A stretch of 64,000 bases of DNA. It comes from Poriferisodalis sp965116715. Its GTDB lineage: Bacteria; Actinomycetota; Acidimicrobiia; Acidimicrobiales; Poriferisodalaceae. Below the pieces are notes generated by a model. The model was not told the origin of the DNA, did not search any database, and was given only the letters and a program-made list of their open reading frames with translations. The stretch is from NCBI GenBank assembly GCA_965116715.1, contig OZ220724.1:3038001-3102000 (forward strand), in the 5' to 3' direction. Shown piece after piece: positions 28,017-36,910 of this stretch. Position 1 is the stretch's first letter, and each line of letters begins with the position of its first letter. The position numbers and the translations under genes were made by a program.

Positions 28017-29174
28017 ATGTCACAGCCGTCGGTCGCCGAGTTCTTCGCCGGCATCGGCCTCGTGCGCTCAGGCATGGAGGCAGCCGGCTTCGAGGTGGTG
28101 TGGGCGAACGACATCTCGCCGATGAAGCAGGCGGTATACGCAGCCAATTTCGGTGCTGACCACTATCGCCTGTGTGATGTACGTGACATTCGCGGTGACG
28201 CGGTACCCGAGGTCGATGTCGCTACCGCGAGCTTCCCCTGCATCGATCTGTCATTGGCTGGCCACCGGCGCGGTCTCGCAGGTGAGCAGTCGGGCCTGTA
28301 TTTCGAATTCGTGCGAGTGCTCACCGAGATGGGGGAGCGGCGCCCAGCAGCGGTGCTCATTGAGAACGTTCCCTCGTTCATCTCGTCACGCGGCGGACGC
28401 GACCTGCACGACGCGTTGGCGGCGCTCAACCGATTGGGCTACGTCTGCGATCTCGCCATTGTCGATTCGCGATGGTTTGTGCCGCAGTCGCGCAAGCGAC
28501 TATTCGTGCTCGGCTGGCGCGATATCGGCGGACGGGCAGGTGCTCCGAGCCTGTCTGTCGTTGAGGGCGACGCAGCGACCCAAGCAACGCGAGCCGATGC
28601 GTTGCGGCCCCCCTCGTTGACGAGATTCGTTGCTAGGTCTCGATCCTTGGAACTGACACCAATCTTCGGCGGTTGTCCTCCTGCGGTTCAGAGTCGCCTT
28701 GCCGATGTCGTCGAGCGTCTTGACGGCGATGACGAGCGCTGGTGGGATTCGAAGCGCCTCGCGGCATTCGATCGGACGCTTCCGGAGCGGCACGCAGCTC
28801 GGATTGCTGCGTTGATGGAGCAGGACATCTCGGCGTGGCGGACTGGTTATCGCCGGACTCGTCGCGGGAAAGCTGTCTGGGAAGTGCGTGCTGATGAGAT
28901 CGCTGGCTGTCTGCGGACTGCGAGGGGCGGATCGTCACGCCAAGCCCTCGTTGAAGTAGGCGAAGGCGCTCACCGCGTGCGGTGGATGACTGGTCGCGAG
29001 TACGGACGGCTTCAAGGCGTCCCGGATGAGTTCGATATCTCGCCCGTTACCGAGTCTCAAGCGCTCTTCGGGTTCGGCGATGCTGTCACGGTGCCTGTCA
29101 TTACTTGGATCGCAGACAGTTTCTTGGTGCCTGCGCTTCGCCCGAGAAGGGCCATCGCAGGCCGAGCAGCGTGA
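28017..29174 (+). CDS. DNA (cytosine-5-)-methyltransferase
   Basis: A 385-residue C5 methyltransferase with the motifs in order: I (FFAGIG at 9-14), IV with the catalytic C75 in SFPCIDLSLAGHRRG, VI (ENV at 116-118), VIII (QSRKRLFVLG), a variable target-recognition region, IX (RTARGGSSRQ) and X (GFGDAVTVPVI). The set is complete, so it should be active; the target sequence cannot be read from it. Its stop overlaps the GTG of the next gene, a probable restriction enzyme. Codon use is less GC-rich than in neighbouring genes, which suggests transfer. ATG at 28017 is chosen because motif I follows at once. Confidence 0.93.
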   Translation: MSQPSVAEFFAGIGLVRSGMEAAGFEVVWANDISPMKQAVYAANFGADHYRLCDVRDIRGDAVPEVDVATASFPCIDLSLAGHRRGLAGEQSGLYFEFVRVLTEMGERRPAAVLIENVPSFISSRGGRDLHDALAALNRLGYVCDLAIVDSRWFVPQSRKRLFVLGWRDIGGRAGAPSLSVVEGDAATQATRADALRPPSLTRFVARSRSLELTPIFGGCPPAVQSRLADVVERLDGDDERWWDSKRLAAFDRTLPERHAARIAALMEQDISAWRTGYRRTRRGKAVWEVRADEIAGCLRTARGGSSRQALVEVGEGAHRVRWMTGREYGRLQGVPDEFDISPVTESQALFGFGDAVTVPVITWIADSFLVPALRPRRAIAGRAA

Positions 29175-30148
29175 CCTCGGGCGACATCGCAGCAGTCCTC
29201 GGTGCCGTGATCGAGGACTGGTATGAGGCTCAACGGACGGATGCAGGCATCAATCGCAACGTCATGACAGTGGGCCTCATCATGTGCGAGCACATGAAGG
29301 ACCACTTCCCCCTTGAGGAATCGAAGTGGTTCACCGGCACTCAAGTGAGCTTGCTTGGCGGTTCGCGAATCAACAAGATCTTGGCGCGACACGACGAAGA
29401 GCGAACGCTGGCGAGCGAAGGTGGCAGGACGAGCCGCGGCAGTCAGGAGCTGGCGCGCAGCTTCCAAGCAGCGGTTAACGAGTCATTAGCTGCAGAGGCG
29501 TTCGCCGCAGCGACCTCGCAGGTGCGTGCCAAGGTCGTGGACCTGCTGCAGGCTGCGATGGTCGAACGAATTCAAACCGATTTCTTCGACCGACAGCGAC
29601 TGCGGATCGAGTATCGGAGTCACGAACCGACTGCTGCGGTCATCAGCCAACTTCTTGATGCTGCGAGCAGCCGCGGCGGCAACGCGACCGGTGCGGTCGC
29701 TCAGCATGTCGTTGGCGCTGCCCTGTGTTTGCACTATCCCAATATGGCAATCGACAACCACTCCTACACGACGGCTGACGAGCAGACCGGCCGCGCCGGC
29801 GATTTCATCGTCAGCAGCACCGCGCTTCATGTCACGACTGCTCCAGGCGAAGCTCTGATGCGGAAGTGCGAAGCAAATCTCGCCCGTGATCTCTTCCCAG
29901 TTGTGCTGACTCTGCGCGAGCGCATCGCGGCGGCTGAAGGTCTAGCAGGGAACTTGGGCATCGCTGACTCGATCTCCGTGAGGGACGTAGTCGAATTCGT
30001 AGCGGACGCAGTCGACATCTCGGCTCGGTACGTGCGTAGTCAGATGGCGGCGCGCCTGCGGAGACTGCTCGAGACTTACAACACGCGGGTCGCTGCGGTG
30101 GAACCCGATACGTCGCTGCAAGTCGAGATTCCCGACAACCTCGGTTGA
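29171..30148 (+). CDS. probable type II restriction endonuclease (DUF4928-like)
   Basis: A 325-residue protein translationally coupled to the methyltransferase by GTGA. The central block AGDFIVSSTALHVTTAPGEA followed by LMRKCEANL resembles the DUF4928 family, which I recall as partners of C5 methyltransferases. D211, E227 and K232 are candidates for a PD-(D/E)xK-like site. The N-terminal half is helical with a positively charged region (GSRINKILARHDEER). Overlap with a methyltransferase and foreign-looking composition support a cognate nuclease, but catalysis is inferred. The start at 29171 is preferred over 29105, which lies inside the methyltransferase gene. Confidence 0.65.
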   Translation: MTSGDIAAVLGAVIEDWYEAQRTDAGINRNVMTVGLIMCEHMKDHFPLEESKWFTGTQVSLLGGSRINKILARHDEERTLASEGGRTSRGSQELARSFQAAVNESLAAEAFAAATSQVRAKVVDLLQAAMVERIQTDFFDRQRLRIEYRSHEPTAAVISQLLDAASSRGGNATGAVAQHVVGAALCLHYPNMAIDNHSYTTADEQTGRAGDFIVSSTALHVTTAPGEALMRKCEANLARDLFPVVLTLRERIAAAEGLAGNLGIADSISVRDVVEFVADAVDISARYVRSQMAARLRRLLETYNTRVAAVEPDTSLQVEIPDNLG

Positions 30149-30325
30149 GATCGTGGCCTGCCTTGGTCCACAGACCTCAGTCAATCCGCTCCAACGCTCG
30201 CGGATTCGCGCGAGGTGCCGAAGACACCGAGCTCTGCCTCGAGGTCGCCTACGGCCGATGCCGTTCGAGGGCCGATGGCCCAAAGGCGCGAGTTGATGAC
30301 GTCTGACACAGGAGGAATCAGGGCA

Positions 30326-31642
30326 GTGCTCGAGGAGGGCCGCGACGAGGAGCTGATCGGGCTTGCAGAGACAGACTGGTTGGACTTCAAGGATCAGCCG
30401 TACGCGCTGCACGCGGCGAATCCTGAGGAGCAGGTGCGGCATGCTTGGGAGTTGGCGAAGGATGTCGCTGCGATGGCGAACAACCCGTCTGGCGGTTGCA
30501 TCGTCATCGGGGTCCGCACCAAACCAGATCCGCTCAACAGCGAAGATGTCGCCGACAGCATTCGGCCCTTTCGGTGCGAGCTGCTGGACGTGAAGCGCTA
30601 CACCGATGCCGTTGAATCCCACAGTTACCCGTTAATCCGCGGCATCCGGGTTGAGAAGTACGAGCGAGACGGGAAGTGCCTCGCTCTCATCTTCGTGCCA
30701 CCTCAAAGTGACGACGACGGACCCTTCCTGCAGAGGAAGATCATCGACCCAGACGGCAAGGAGGTCAATGGATTCGCGATGCCCATACGTAGCGGCAGCC
30801 ACACCCGATGGCAGGCCGTCGGGATGATCCATCGCGACATCTCCCAGGGCAGGCGCTCACGAAGGACAGGGGGTGTCGCAATTGACGATCCAGCGGCAGT
30901 CTCCCAGCCCGTAAGACTGCTCGAGGACCGGCTCGCAGACGACGTAACCGAGATCGAGGAGTACATGGGATGGGGCGAGTCCGCCGTCTATGCGCTCGCG
31001 GCAGCGACCGGAACCGGCTCTGGACAGGCCACGAACATCTACAACGACGATGTCCGGCGGAACTTCGCAAGTCCTCCAATGCTGCGCTACGCGGGTTTCG
31101 GATTCGGCTACAGCGACCAGCTCATGCCCGGGCATGGGGGTCTCGTCGCACTCGACGCGGACTTTCGGTACCGACGACTAGAACCGGACGGTTACGTCGT
31201 CGTAGCACTGAGAGCCGATGAGGACATCTTGGGTCGTGCCCGTGGTCGGCCGACAGGCGATCCTCGACGCCTGAACATCAATGTCGTCGCTTTGGTCGAG
31301 TTCACCTACGAATTCTGTCGTTTCGTGGCGAGTTCGCTTCAGCCAAGAGTCGATGCGCCTTGGCAGATGGCGCTCCTAGTCCGAGGAGCGCAGACTCGTT
31401 CCTGGTCACTTCGTCTTGGACTCCCGTGGGCTGAAGACTCCTGGCTACGACCTGACACCTACGGTCGCGACCCGCATTCAGACGAATGGTCGCAAGTCTT
31501 CGACGCAACTGAGGATCCTGCGGTGAACGCAGCTCGGCTCTTGGCAGGCGTGTGTGCGCTATTCGCACAGTCTGAGAACGATCTCGCGCCATTCGTTCTG
31601 CATGGACGTGTGGTTGAAGAAGCAATCACGAACCTGCGCTGA
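30326..31642 (+). CDS. AlbA_2/Schlafen-domain protein of the restriction-modification-like island
   Basis: A 438-residue protein. Residues 14-130 match an AlbA_2 (Schlafen core) domain: ETDWLDFKDQPY, then HAWELAKDVAAMANNPSGG and CIVIGV. This fold binds nucleic acid and includes RNases in Schlafens. The C-terminal 300 residues are of unknown fold, rich in Arg and Trp. Several starts are possible (30215, 30275, 30296); the GTG at 30326 is chosen because GGAGGA at 30311-30316 lies nine bases upstream. The gene follows the nuclease by 177 bases on the same strand and shares its lower GC. The role is unknown; an accessory or abortive-type defence function is an inference. Confidence 0.7.
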   Translation: MLEEGRDEELIGLAETDWLDFKDQPYALHAANPEEQVRHAWELAKDVAAMANNPSGGCIVIGVRTKPDPLNSEDVADSIRPFRCELLDVKRYTDAVESHSYPLIRGIRVEKYERDGKCLALIFVPPQSDDDGPFLQRKIIDPDGKEVNGFAMPIRSGSHTRWQAVGMIHRDISQGRRSRRTGGVAIDDPAAVSQPVRLLEDRLADDVTEIEEYMGWGESAVYALAAATGTGSGQATNIYNDDVRRNFASPPMLRYAGFGFGYSDQLMPGHGGLVALDADFRYRRLEPDGYVVVALRADEDILGRARGRPTGDPRRLNINVVALVEFTYEFCRFVASSLQPRVDAPWQMALLVRGAQTRSWSLRLGLPWAEDSWLRPDTYGRDPHSDEWSQVFDATEDPAVNAARLLAGVCALFAQSENDLAPFVLHGRVVEEAITNLR

Positions 31643-31690
31643 GTCCGTTGCCAGCGGCACCGGTGTCGCAGTGCGATCGCGGCTTAGCAA

Positions 31691-33976
31691 CTATTGGACC
31701 TCGGCCGGAGACTCGCCGGTGGCAAGGGTTCCGGTGTCGAGCAGAGCGCGCAGGCCGTCCTCGTCAAGCACGGGGACGCCTAGATCGGCGGCCCGATCCA
31801 GCTTGGCCTGTCCCGCGCGTGCACCTGCGACGAGCGCGAAGGTGCTCTTGTTCACCGACGAGGGCGACTTGCCTCCGCGCTGGATGATGGCCCGTTTGGC
31901 GTCATCACGGCCGATGAACCAGCCGTCCAGGTTGCCGCTGACCACCACTGAGCGGCCTGCCAGCACCTGCGGCACCTCGGTCGCATCATCGGAACCCTCC
32001 ACGACGTTGAAGCGGACGCCCTTGTGGCGCAGCTTCTTGACGAGGGCCCGGTTGTCGGCGTCGGCAAAGAAGCCGGTGACGCTGGCGGCGATGATCGGCC
32101 CGATGCCGTCGATTTCGGCCAGGTCGTCGGCCGTGGCCGCCATGATCGAATCCAGAGAGCCGAAGCGCATGGCGAGCAGCTCCGAGGCGGTCGGGCCCAG
32201 GTGCTCGACACCCAGACCGATGAGCAGCCGCGCCAAGGGAGCCTCTTTCGCCTCGGCAATCTCGGCCACAAGACTCGTGGCGGACTTGTCCGCGAAGCCC
32301 TCGAGCCCGACAAGATCATCCGTGGCCAAGCCGAAGAGGTCAGCCGCATCTGTCACCAGTCCCTGCTCGTGGAGCAGGATCACCGTCCGCTCGCCGAGAC
32401 CCTCGATGTCAAGCGCTCCACGGCCGACAAAGTGCCCGATTCCCTGGATGACCCGCGCTCTGCACGATCGGTTCACGCAGTAGGTGTTGGCATCGCCCTC
32501 TTCACGCACCAGCGGTTGCTCGCACACGGGACACACGGTCGGGAACGTCCACTGCGGCAGCCCGTTGGGACGATCGGCGAGCACCGGCCCGACCACCTCG
32601 GGGATCACGTCGCCGGCCTTGCGCACGATGACCGTGTCGCCGGGACGGACGTCCTTTGCGGCGACTTGGTCCTCGTTGTGGAGCGTTGCCAGCGACACGG
32701 TGGAACCGCCGACGAACACGGGCTCCATGTAGGCGAAGGGCGTGGCGCGGCCGGTGCGACCGATCGAGACCATGATCTCGCGCAACGTGGTGGTGCGTTC
32801 CTCGGGCGGGAACTTGTACGCGACGGCCCAGCGCGGTGCGCGGCTGGTGTAGCCGAGCTGGGAGCGCAGATCGAGATCGGCCACCTTGACGACCACGCCG
32901 TCGATCTCGTAGGCGGGCTTGTGGCGGTCGCGTTCCCACTTCGTGCAGAATTCCTCGACCTCAGCGAGCGTGCCGAAGGTGCGGATCTGGGGATTGACCG
33001 GCAGGCCAAGGCGGCCGAGGTACTCGAAGACCTCGTCTGCGGCGCCGAGATCAGGGCCGCCGGCCAGCTCGCCGACGTCGTAGCTCCAGAACGACAGGCC
33101 GCGTGTCGCGACAATCGACGGATCCTTCTGGCGCAGGCTGCCGGCGGCCGTGTTCCGAGCATTCGCGTAGTCGGGATGGCGGCGCTGCACATCGACCGGA
33201 GCGAGCTTGGCGAGCGACTCGAGCTTCCGCTGTTCGTTTGCGGGCAGGTCTTCGGGAGCGCTTGCAAGCTGTTGCCTGGCGCTCTCGACGGCCTCGGTGA
33301 GGGCCCGGCGCGCCTCAGCCTGCGAATCGTTCAGCTCACGGAACTTGTCCAATGGCAGGAAGATCTCGCCGCGCACCTCGATGGCCTCGGGCACCGGCGA
33401 TGCCGTGCTCAGCTCCCGGGGGATGTCCGCGATGGTGACGACGTTTGCGGTGACGTCCTCGCCGACACGCCCGTTTCCTCGCGTCGCCGCCTGGGTGAGA
33501 CGTCCCTGCTCGTACCGGAGCGAGACGGCCAGCCCGTCGAATTTCAGCTCGCAGACCAGCTTGGGTTCGGGCACGCCTGCTTCAGCGCCACCGCTGTCTC
33601 GGGGGCCGTCACCGCCTTCGCCTTCGTCGTCGTCATCGTCGAACAGGGTCGGCTGCGCAGCGTTGAGCCCACGCATGACACGGCCATGCCACGCCCGCAG
33701 TTCATCGAAGTCCATGGCATTGTCGAGCGACATCATCGGCCTGGCATGGACGACTTCGCTGAAGAGCGCGGACAGCTCGGCGCCGACACGCTGGCTGGGG
33801 GAGTTCGGGTCGGCCTGATCGGGATAGCGCGCTTCCAGCTCAATGAGTTCGCGCTTGCGTGCGTCGTACTCCGCGTCGGGAACTGACGGCGAGTCGTCCC
33901 GGTGGTACTCGATGTCGTAGCGGTTGACCAGTTCGGTCAGCTCGCGCATTCGGTCGAGATCGCTGTCGGCGGACAT
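31691..33976 (-). CDS. ligA: NAD-dependent DNA ligase
   Basis: Seals nicks in replication and repair using NAD. The 761-residue enzyme is longer than the usual 670. Catalytic Lys is K145 in LKFDGLAVSLRY. It has an OB fold, a Cys4 zinc finger starting CPVCEQPL and ending TYCVNRSC, helix-hairpin-helix repeats and a C-terminal BRCT domain (LAGRSVVVSGNLDGW). Two insertions explain the length: an acidic one at about 108-138 (FDDDDDEGEGGDG) before the catalytic lysine and a helical one of about 40 residues before YANARNTAAGSLRQ. ATG at 33976 is preferred over 34027. Confidence 0.96.
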   Translation of the reverse strand: MSADSDLDRMRELTELVNRYDIEYHRDDSPSVPDAEYDARKRELIELEARYPDQADPNSPSQRVGAELSALFSEVVHARPMMSLDNAMDFDELRAWHGRVMRGLNAAQPTLFDDDDDEGEGGDGPRDSGGAEAGVPEPKLVCELKFDGLAVSLRYEQGRLTQAATRGNGRVGEDVTANVVTIADIPRELSTASPVPEAIEVRGEIFLPLDKFRELNDSQAEARRALTEAVESARQQLASAPEDLPANEQRKLESLAKLAPVDVQRRHPDYANARNTAAGSLRQKDPSIVATRGLSFWSYDVGELAGGPDLGAADEVFEYLGRLGLPVNPQIRTFGTLAEVEEFCTKWERDRHKPAYEIDGVVVKVADLDLRSQLGYTSRAPRWAVAYKFPPEERTTTLREIMVSIGRTGRATPFAYMEPVFVGGSTVSLATLHNEDQVAAKDVRPGDTVIVRKAGDVIPEVVGPVLADRPNGLPQWTFPTVCPVCEQPLVREEGDANTYCVNRSCRARVIQGIGHFVGRGALDIEGLGERTVILLHEQGLVTDAADLFGLATDDLVGLEGFADKSATSLVAEIAEAKEAPLARLLIGLGVEHLGPTASELLAMRFGSLDSIMAATADDLAEIDGIGPIIAASVTGFFADADNRALVKKLRHKGVRFNVVEGSDDATEVPQVLAGRSVVVSGNLDGWFIGRDDAKRAIIQRGGKSPSSVNKSTFALVAGARAGQAKLDRAADLGVPVLDEDGLRALLDTGTLATGESPAEVQ

Positions 33977-33986
33977 CGCACTGTCG

Positions 33987-33992
33987 AGCGTA
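33987..33992 (-). promoter_or_regulatory. candidate -10 element for ligA
   Basis: On the minus strand TACGCT lies ten bases before the ATG at 33976. No Shine-Dalgarno sequence is present. Confidence 0.3.
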
Positions 33993-34049
33993 GTTACGAC
34001 GTGTGACACCCCTGCCGCAGCCCTCACGCCGCTGATACCTCAATTCGGC

Positions 34050-34055
34050 GAGACT
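34050..34055 (+). promoter_or_regulatory. candidate -10 element for the membrane protein gene
   Basis: GAGACT, the hexamer also seen upstream of rpiB, is seven bases before the GTG at 34063. Weak match to TANNNT. Confidence 0.25.
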
Positions 34056-34062
34056 GGCGCAG

Positions 34063-34971
34063 GTGCGAGAGGCATTGAGGGCTCATCCGACGTTGTGGCT
34101 GTTGCGGTTGTTGTGGCTGGTGATGCCTTGGAGCGTTGGGGCCGCTGCAGCGGATGCGCTGGGTGCTTGCTCGGAGACCTCCGCGCGCATTCTGAGTGCC
34201 GAGTTGTGGGTTGTGTGGGCGCTGGTGCTGACGGCGACGCTGGTGCGCCGGCCTTGGGCGTTGACTGTCGTTCGCATCGCCGCGCCCGCATCTGTTGGCG
34301 TGGCGGTCGGTGCCGTCGTGGCCGCGGCGGCGTGGGACGCCGAACTCGCCGCTCCTACTGCAGCTGCGGCCATCGCGGGTGCCGCCATCGCAGCCGCTGT
34401 TGCGCTGTTGCCCGAAACGGGCAACTCGATGGTGGACGGTCTCAGTTACGGCAACGAGCGGCGCATGCTGCTGCGCACACCGTTTCTGCTGACGATCACC
34501 CCCATTCCGCTGGTGTGGGCGGTGGCGGTTGCCGGCATCGTGGCGCCGGCAGTGCTGTGGGCTGTTGAGCAGTGGATCTGGGCCATCGTTGCCACAGCCG
34601 CCGGGCTCGCTGCGGCCGTGCTGGGGTATCGCTCGTTGCAGCAGTTGGCGCGCCGGTGGGTGGTGTTCGTCCCCAATGGATTCGTCCTGCACGACCGCAT
34701 GGCGACGCGTGAACCCTTCCTGCTGCGGCGAGCTGACATCGCATCGCTCGGCCCCGCGCCCGCAGATATCGACCTGTCCGCAGACGACCTGGTGGACATC
34801 AGCGGCAATGCCCTCGGGCCGGTGCTCCTCGTGGTGTTGAACGGCCAGGTCGAAGTGGTGCCGCGCACCAGCGGCACCGCGCAGGTGCTCTCGGTGTCCC
34901 GGGTGCTGTTCAGCCCGACCCGCCCCGGAGAGATGCTGGCGGAAGCTGCCCGGCGGCGAATTCCCCGCTGA
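34063..34971 (+). CDS. membrane protein of unknown function
   Basis: A 302-residue protein with about six hydrophobic segments in two groups (the first around LWLLRLLWLVMPW, the last around IWAIVATAAGLAAAVLGY), then a cytoplasmic domain of about 110 residues with a PH-like strand pattern (RWVVFVPNGFVLHDRM). It is Ala-rich and divergent. It lies between ligA (divergent) and gatC (same strand, 27 bases downstream). I do not recognise a functional family. The GTG start is supported only by the -10-like hexamer. Confidence 0.65.
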   Translation: MREALRAHPTLWLLRLLWLVMPWSVGAAAADALGACSETSARILSAELWVVWALVLTATLVRRPWALTVVRIAAPASVGVAVGAVVAAAAWDAELAAPTAAAAIAGAAIAAAVALLPETGNSMVDGLSYGNERRMLLRTPFLLTITPIPLVWAVAVAGIVAPAVLWAVEQWIWAIVATAAGLAAAVLGYRSLQQLARRWVVFVPNGFVLHDRMATREPFLLRRADIASLGPAPADIDLSADDLVDISGNALGPVLLVVLNGQVEVVPRTSGTAQVLSVSRVLFSPTRPGEMLAEAARRRIPR

Positions 34972-34982
34972 GACAGCGCCGG

Positions 34983-34988
34983 TACCCT
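34983..34988 (+). promoter_or_regulatory. candidate -10 element for gatC
   Basis: TACCCT lies ten bases before the ATG of gatC, and no Shine-Dalgarno sequence precedes that start. Confidence 0.35.
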
Positions 34989-34998
34989 CACCGCTGCT

Positions 34999-35310
34999 AT
35001 GGGAGACCCCACCACGGCGATCAGCACGGATCAGGTGGCGCATGTAGCGCGGCTGGCCCGGATCGAGCTCACGCCCGACGAGGTCGAGCACTACACGGGC
35101 CACCTCGGGCGTGTCCTTGAGCATGCTCGCGAGCTGGAAGACCTCGATCTCGCCGACGTGCCGCCCCTCGCTCACCCCTACCCGCTTCTCAACGTGTTCC
35201 GAGACGATGTCGCCGGTGTGCCGGTGGATCGGGATGAGGTGCTCGCCCAAGCACCCGCCGCGTCCGGCGGGCAGTTCGAAGTGCCGCCGGTGCTCGGCGA
35301 GGAAGCCTGA
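34999..35310 (+). CDS. gatC: glutamyl-tRNA(Gln) amidotransferase subunit C
   Basis: A 103-residue subunit that stabilises GatA in the GatCAB amidotransferase, which converts Glu-tRNA(Gln) and often Asp-tRNA(Asn) to the amide forms. The helical N-terminus (QVAHVARLARIELTPDEV) and the DLADVPPLAHPYPL segment that wraps GatA are typical. It is followed by 88 bases holding three overlapping mini-ORFs before gatA. Start ATG at 34999. Confidence 0.95.
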   Translation: MGDPTTAISTDQVAHVARLARIELTPDEVEHYTGHLGRVLEHARELEDLDLADVPPLAHPYPLLNVFRDDVAGVPVDRDEVLAQAPAASGGQFEVPPVLGEEA

Positions 35311-35317
35311 GCCGGCC

Positions 35318-35402
35318 ATGTCCCGTTCGGCAACAGCCCGATGAGCACAGCGAGCCTTGCGAGCGTCCGATGAATGCAGCGAGCCTTGCGAGCGTCCGAT
35401 GA
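35318..35402 (+). repeat. 29-bp tandem repeat forming a chain of ATGA-coupled mini-ORFs before gatA
   Basis: Three tiny ORFs follow the gatC stop: 35318-35344 (MSRSATAR), 35341-35373 (MSTASLASVR) and 35370-35402 (MNAASLASVR). Each stop overlaps the next ATG as ATGA, and the last overlaps the gatA ATG at 35399. The second and third are copies of a 29-bp repeat (35341-35369 and 35370-35398), whose period shifts frame, so each copy closes and hands over. The peptides resemble the start of GatA (MSTARAIA), suggesting repeated duplication of its start. It could work as a stop-and-restart relay setting the gatA/gatC ratio. Confidence 0.8.
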
Positions 35403-36910
35403 GTACAGCCCGCGCCATCGCCGAGGACGTGCGCGCCGGCACCCGCCGAGCGACGGACGTGCTCGAAGACTGCCTCAGCCGCATCGAGACCCATGACGGC
35501 GAGGTTCATGCCTTCAACACCGTGACGGCTGCTCAGGCTCGGGCTGCTGCCGCAGCCGTCGACGCGGCGGTCGAGGAGGGCCGCGACCCCGGGCCGCTGG
35601 CGGGAGTCCCCGTCGCGTTCAAGGACAACCTGTGCACGCGCGGCATCGCCACCACCTGCTCGTCTCGGATCCTCGAAGGCTGGCAGCCTCCCTATGACGC
35701 CACGGTGGTGCAGGCCATGACGGCCGCCGGTGCCGTGATGATCGGCAAGACCAACCTCGACGAATTCGCGATGGGCAGCTCCACCGAGCACTCGGCCTTC
35801 GGCCCCACGCGCAATCCCTACGACCTGAGCCGGGTGCCCGGCGGCTCCAGCGGCGGCTCGGCCGCAGCGGTTGCTGCCGGCTTCGCGCCGCTGGCGCTGG
35901 GCTCCGACACTGGCGGCTCGATCCGCCAGCCCGCATCGCTCTGCGGCATTGTGGGCATCAAGCCCACCTACGGACGGGTCAGCCGCTACGGGCTCGTGGC
36001 CTTCGCCAGCTCGTTCGACCAGATCGGCCCGTTCGCATCCGATGTTGCCGACGCTGCGCTCGCGCTCGGGGTGATCTGTGGCCACGATCCGGCCGACAGC
36101 ACATCGATCCCCGCAGCCGTGCCGGACTTCGAGGCCGCGCCCCGACGGGGTGTGGAGGGCTTGCGTGTGGGTGTCGTCAGCGAGCTGACCGGGAGCGGCC
36201 GCAACGGCACCGCAACCGGCGGCCCCGTGCCGGGAGATGCAGCGGGCGAGCTGCTGGACGGGATCGACGCGGAGGTGACCGAGCGCGTGCTCGAGGCGGC
36301 TGACGCGCTGGCGCAGGCTGGTGCCACAGTGGGCAGCGTCTCGGTGCCCGCAGTCACCTACGGCCTCACGGCGTACTACCTCATCGCACCCGCAGAGGCC
36401 TCATCCAACTTGGCCCGTTACGACGGCACTCGCTACGGGCTGCGTGTGGAAGGCGCTGATGTCACCGACATGAACCGCCTGACCCGCAGCGCCGGCTTCG
36501 GTGACGAGGTCAAGGCCCGCATCATGCTGGGAACGTTCGCCCTCAGCGCCGGCTACTACGACGCCTACTACGGCAAGGCCCAACGGGTGCGCATGCTGAC
36601 CCGGCGAGACTTCGACGCCGCCTACGCCGATTACGACGTGCTGCTGTCGCCCACCTCGCCGTGCGTGGCGTTCCGCTTCGGCGAGCGCGCCGACCCGATG
36701 ACGATGTACCGGTGCGATACCTGCACCATCCCGTCGAACCTCTCGGGCGACCCGGCCATGTCGGTGCCGTTCGGAACGGGCGCGCAGGGCTTGCCGGTGG
36801 GCGTGCAGGTCATGGCCCCCGCGCTGGGCGAGGAGACGATGCTGACCGTGGCTGCCGCGCTGGAGCGCGCCGCACCGCCGCCTGCGCGGCTCGATCCGGC
36901 GGTCGCGTGA
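35399..36910 (+). CDS. gatA: glutamyl-tRNA(Gln) amidotransferase subunit A
   Basis: Amidase-signature subunit that releases ammonia from glutamine for the GatB transfer step. The 503-residue protein shows the signature GGSSGGSAAAVAAGFAPLALGSDTGGS with the catalytic serines, and the catalytic lysine in VPVAFKDNL. ATG at 35399 is the last of a series of closely spaced ATG codons produced by a 29-bp repeat; it is the only one opening the long frame with MSTARAIAEDV. Its stop overlaps gatB (TGATG). Confidence 0.97.
   Translation: MSTARAIAEDVRAGTRRATDVLEDCLSRIETHDGEVHAFNTVTAAQARAAAAAVDAAVEEGRDPGPLAGVPVAFKDNLCTRGIATTCSSRILEGWQPPYDATVVQAMTAAGAVMIGKTNLDEFAMGSSTEHSAFGPTRNPYDLSRVPGGSSGGSAAAVAAGFAPLALGSDTGGSIRQPASLCGIVGIKPTYGRVSRYGLVAFASSFDQIGPFASDVADAALALGVICGHDPADSTSIPAAVPDFEAAPRRGVEGLRVGVVSELTGSGRNGTATGGPVPGDAAGELLDGIDAEVTERVLEAADALAQAGATVGSVSVPAVTYGLTAYYLIAPAEASSNLARYDGTRYGLRVEGADVTDMNRLTRSAGFGDEVKARIMLGTFALSAGYYDAYYGKAQRVRMLTRRDFDAAYADYDVLLSPTSPCVAFRFGERADPMTMYRCDTCTIPSNLSGDPAMSVPFGTGAQGLPVGVQVMAPALGEETMLTVAAALERAAPPPARLDPAVA

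Noticed and set aside
32024..33886. 620-codon open frame antisense to ligA
   Set aside because: Third-position GC bias of ligA keeps the opposite frame open; the protein has no family features.
35318..35402. CRISPR-like array
   Set aside because: Only two adjacent 29-bp copies without spacers; it is a tandem duplication.
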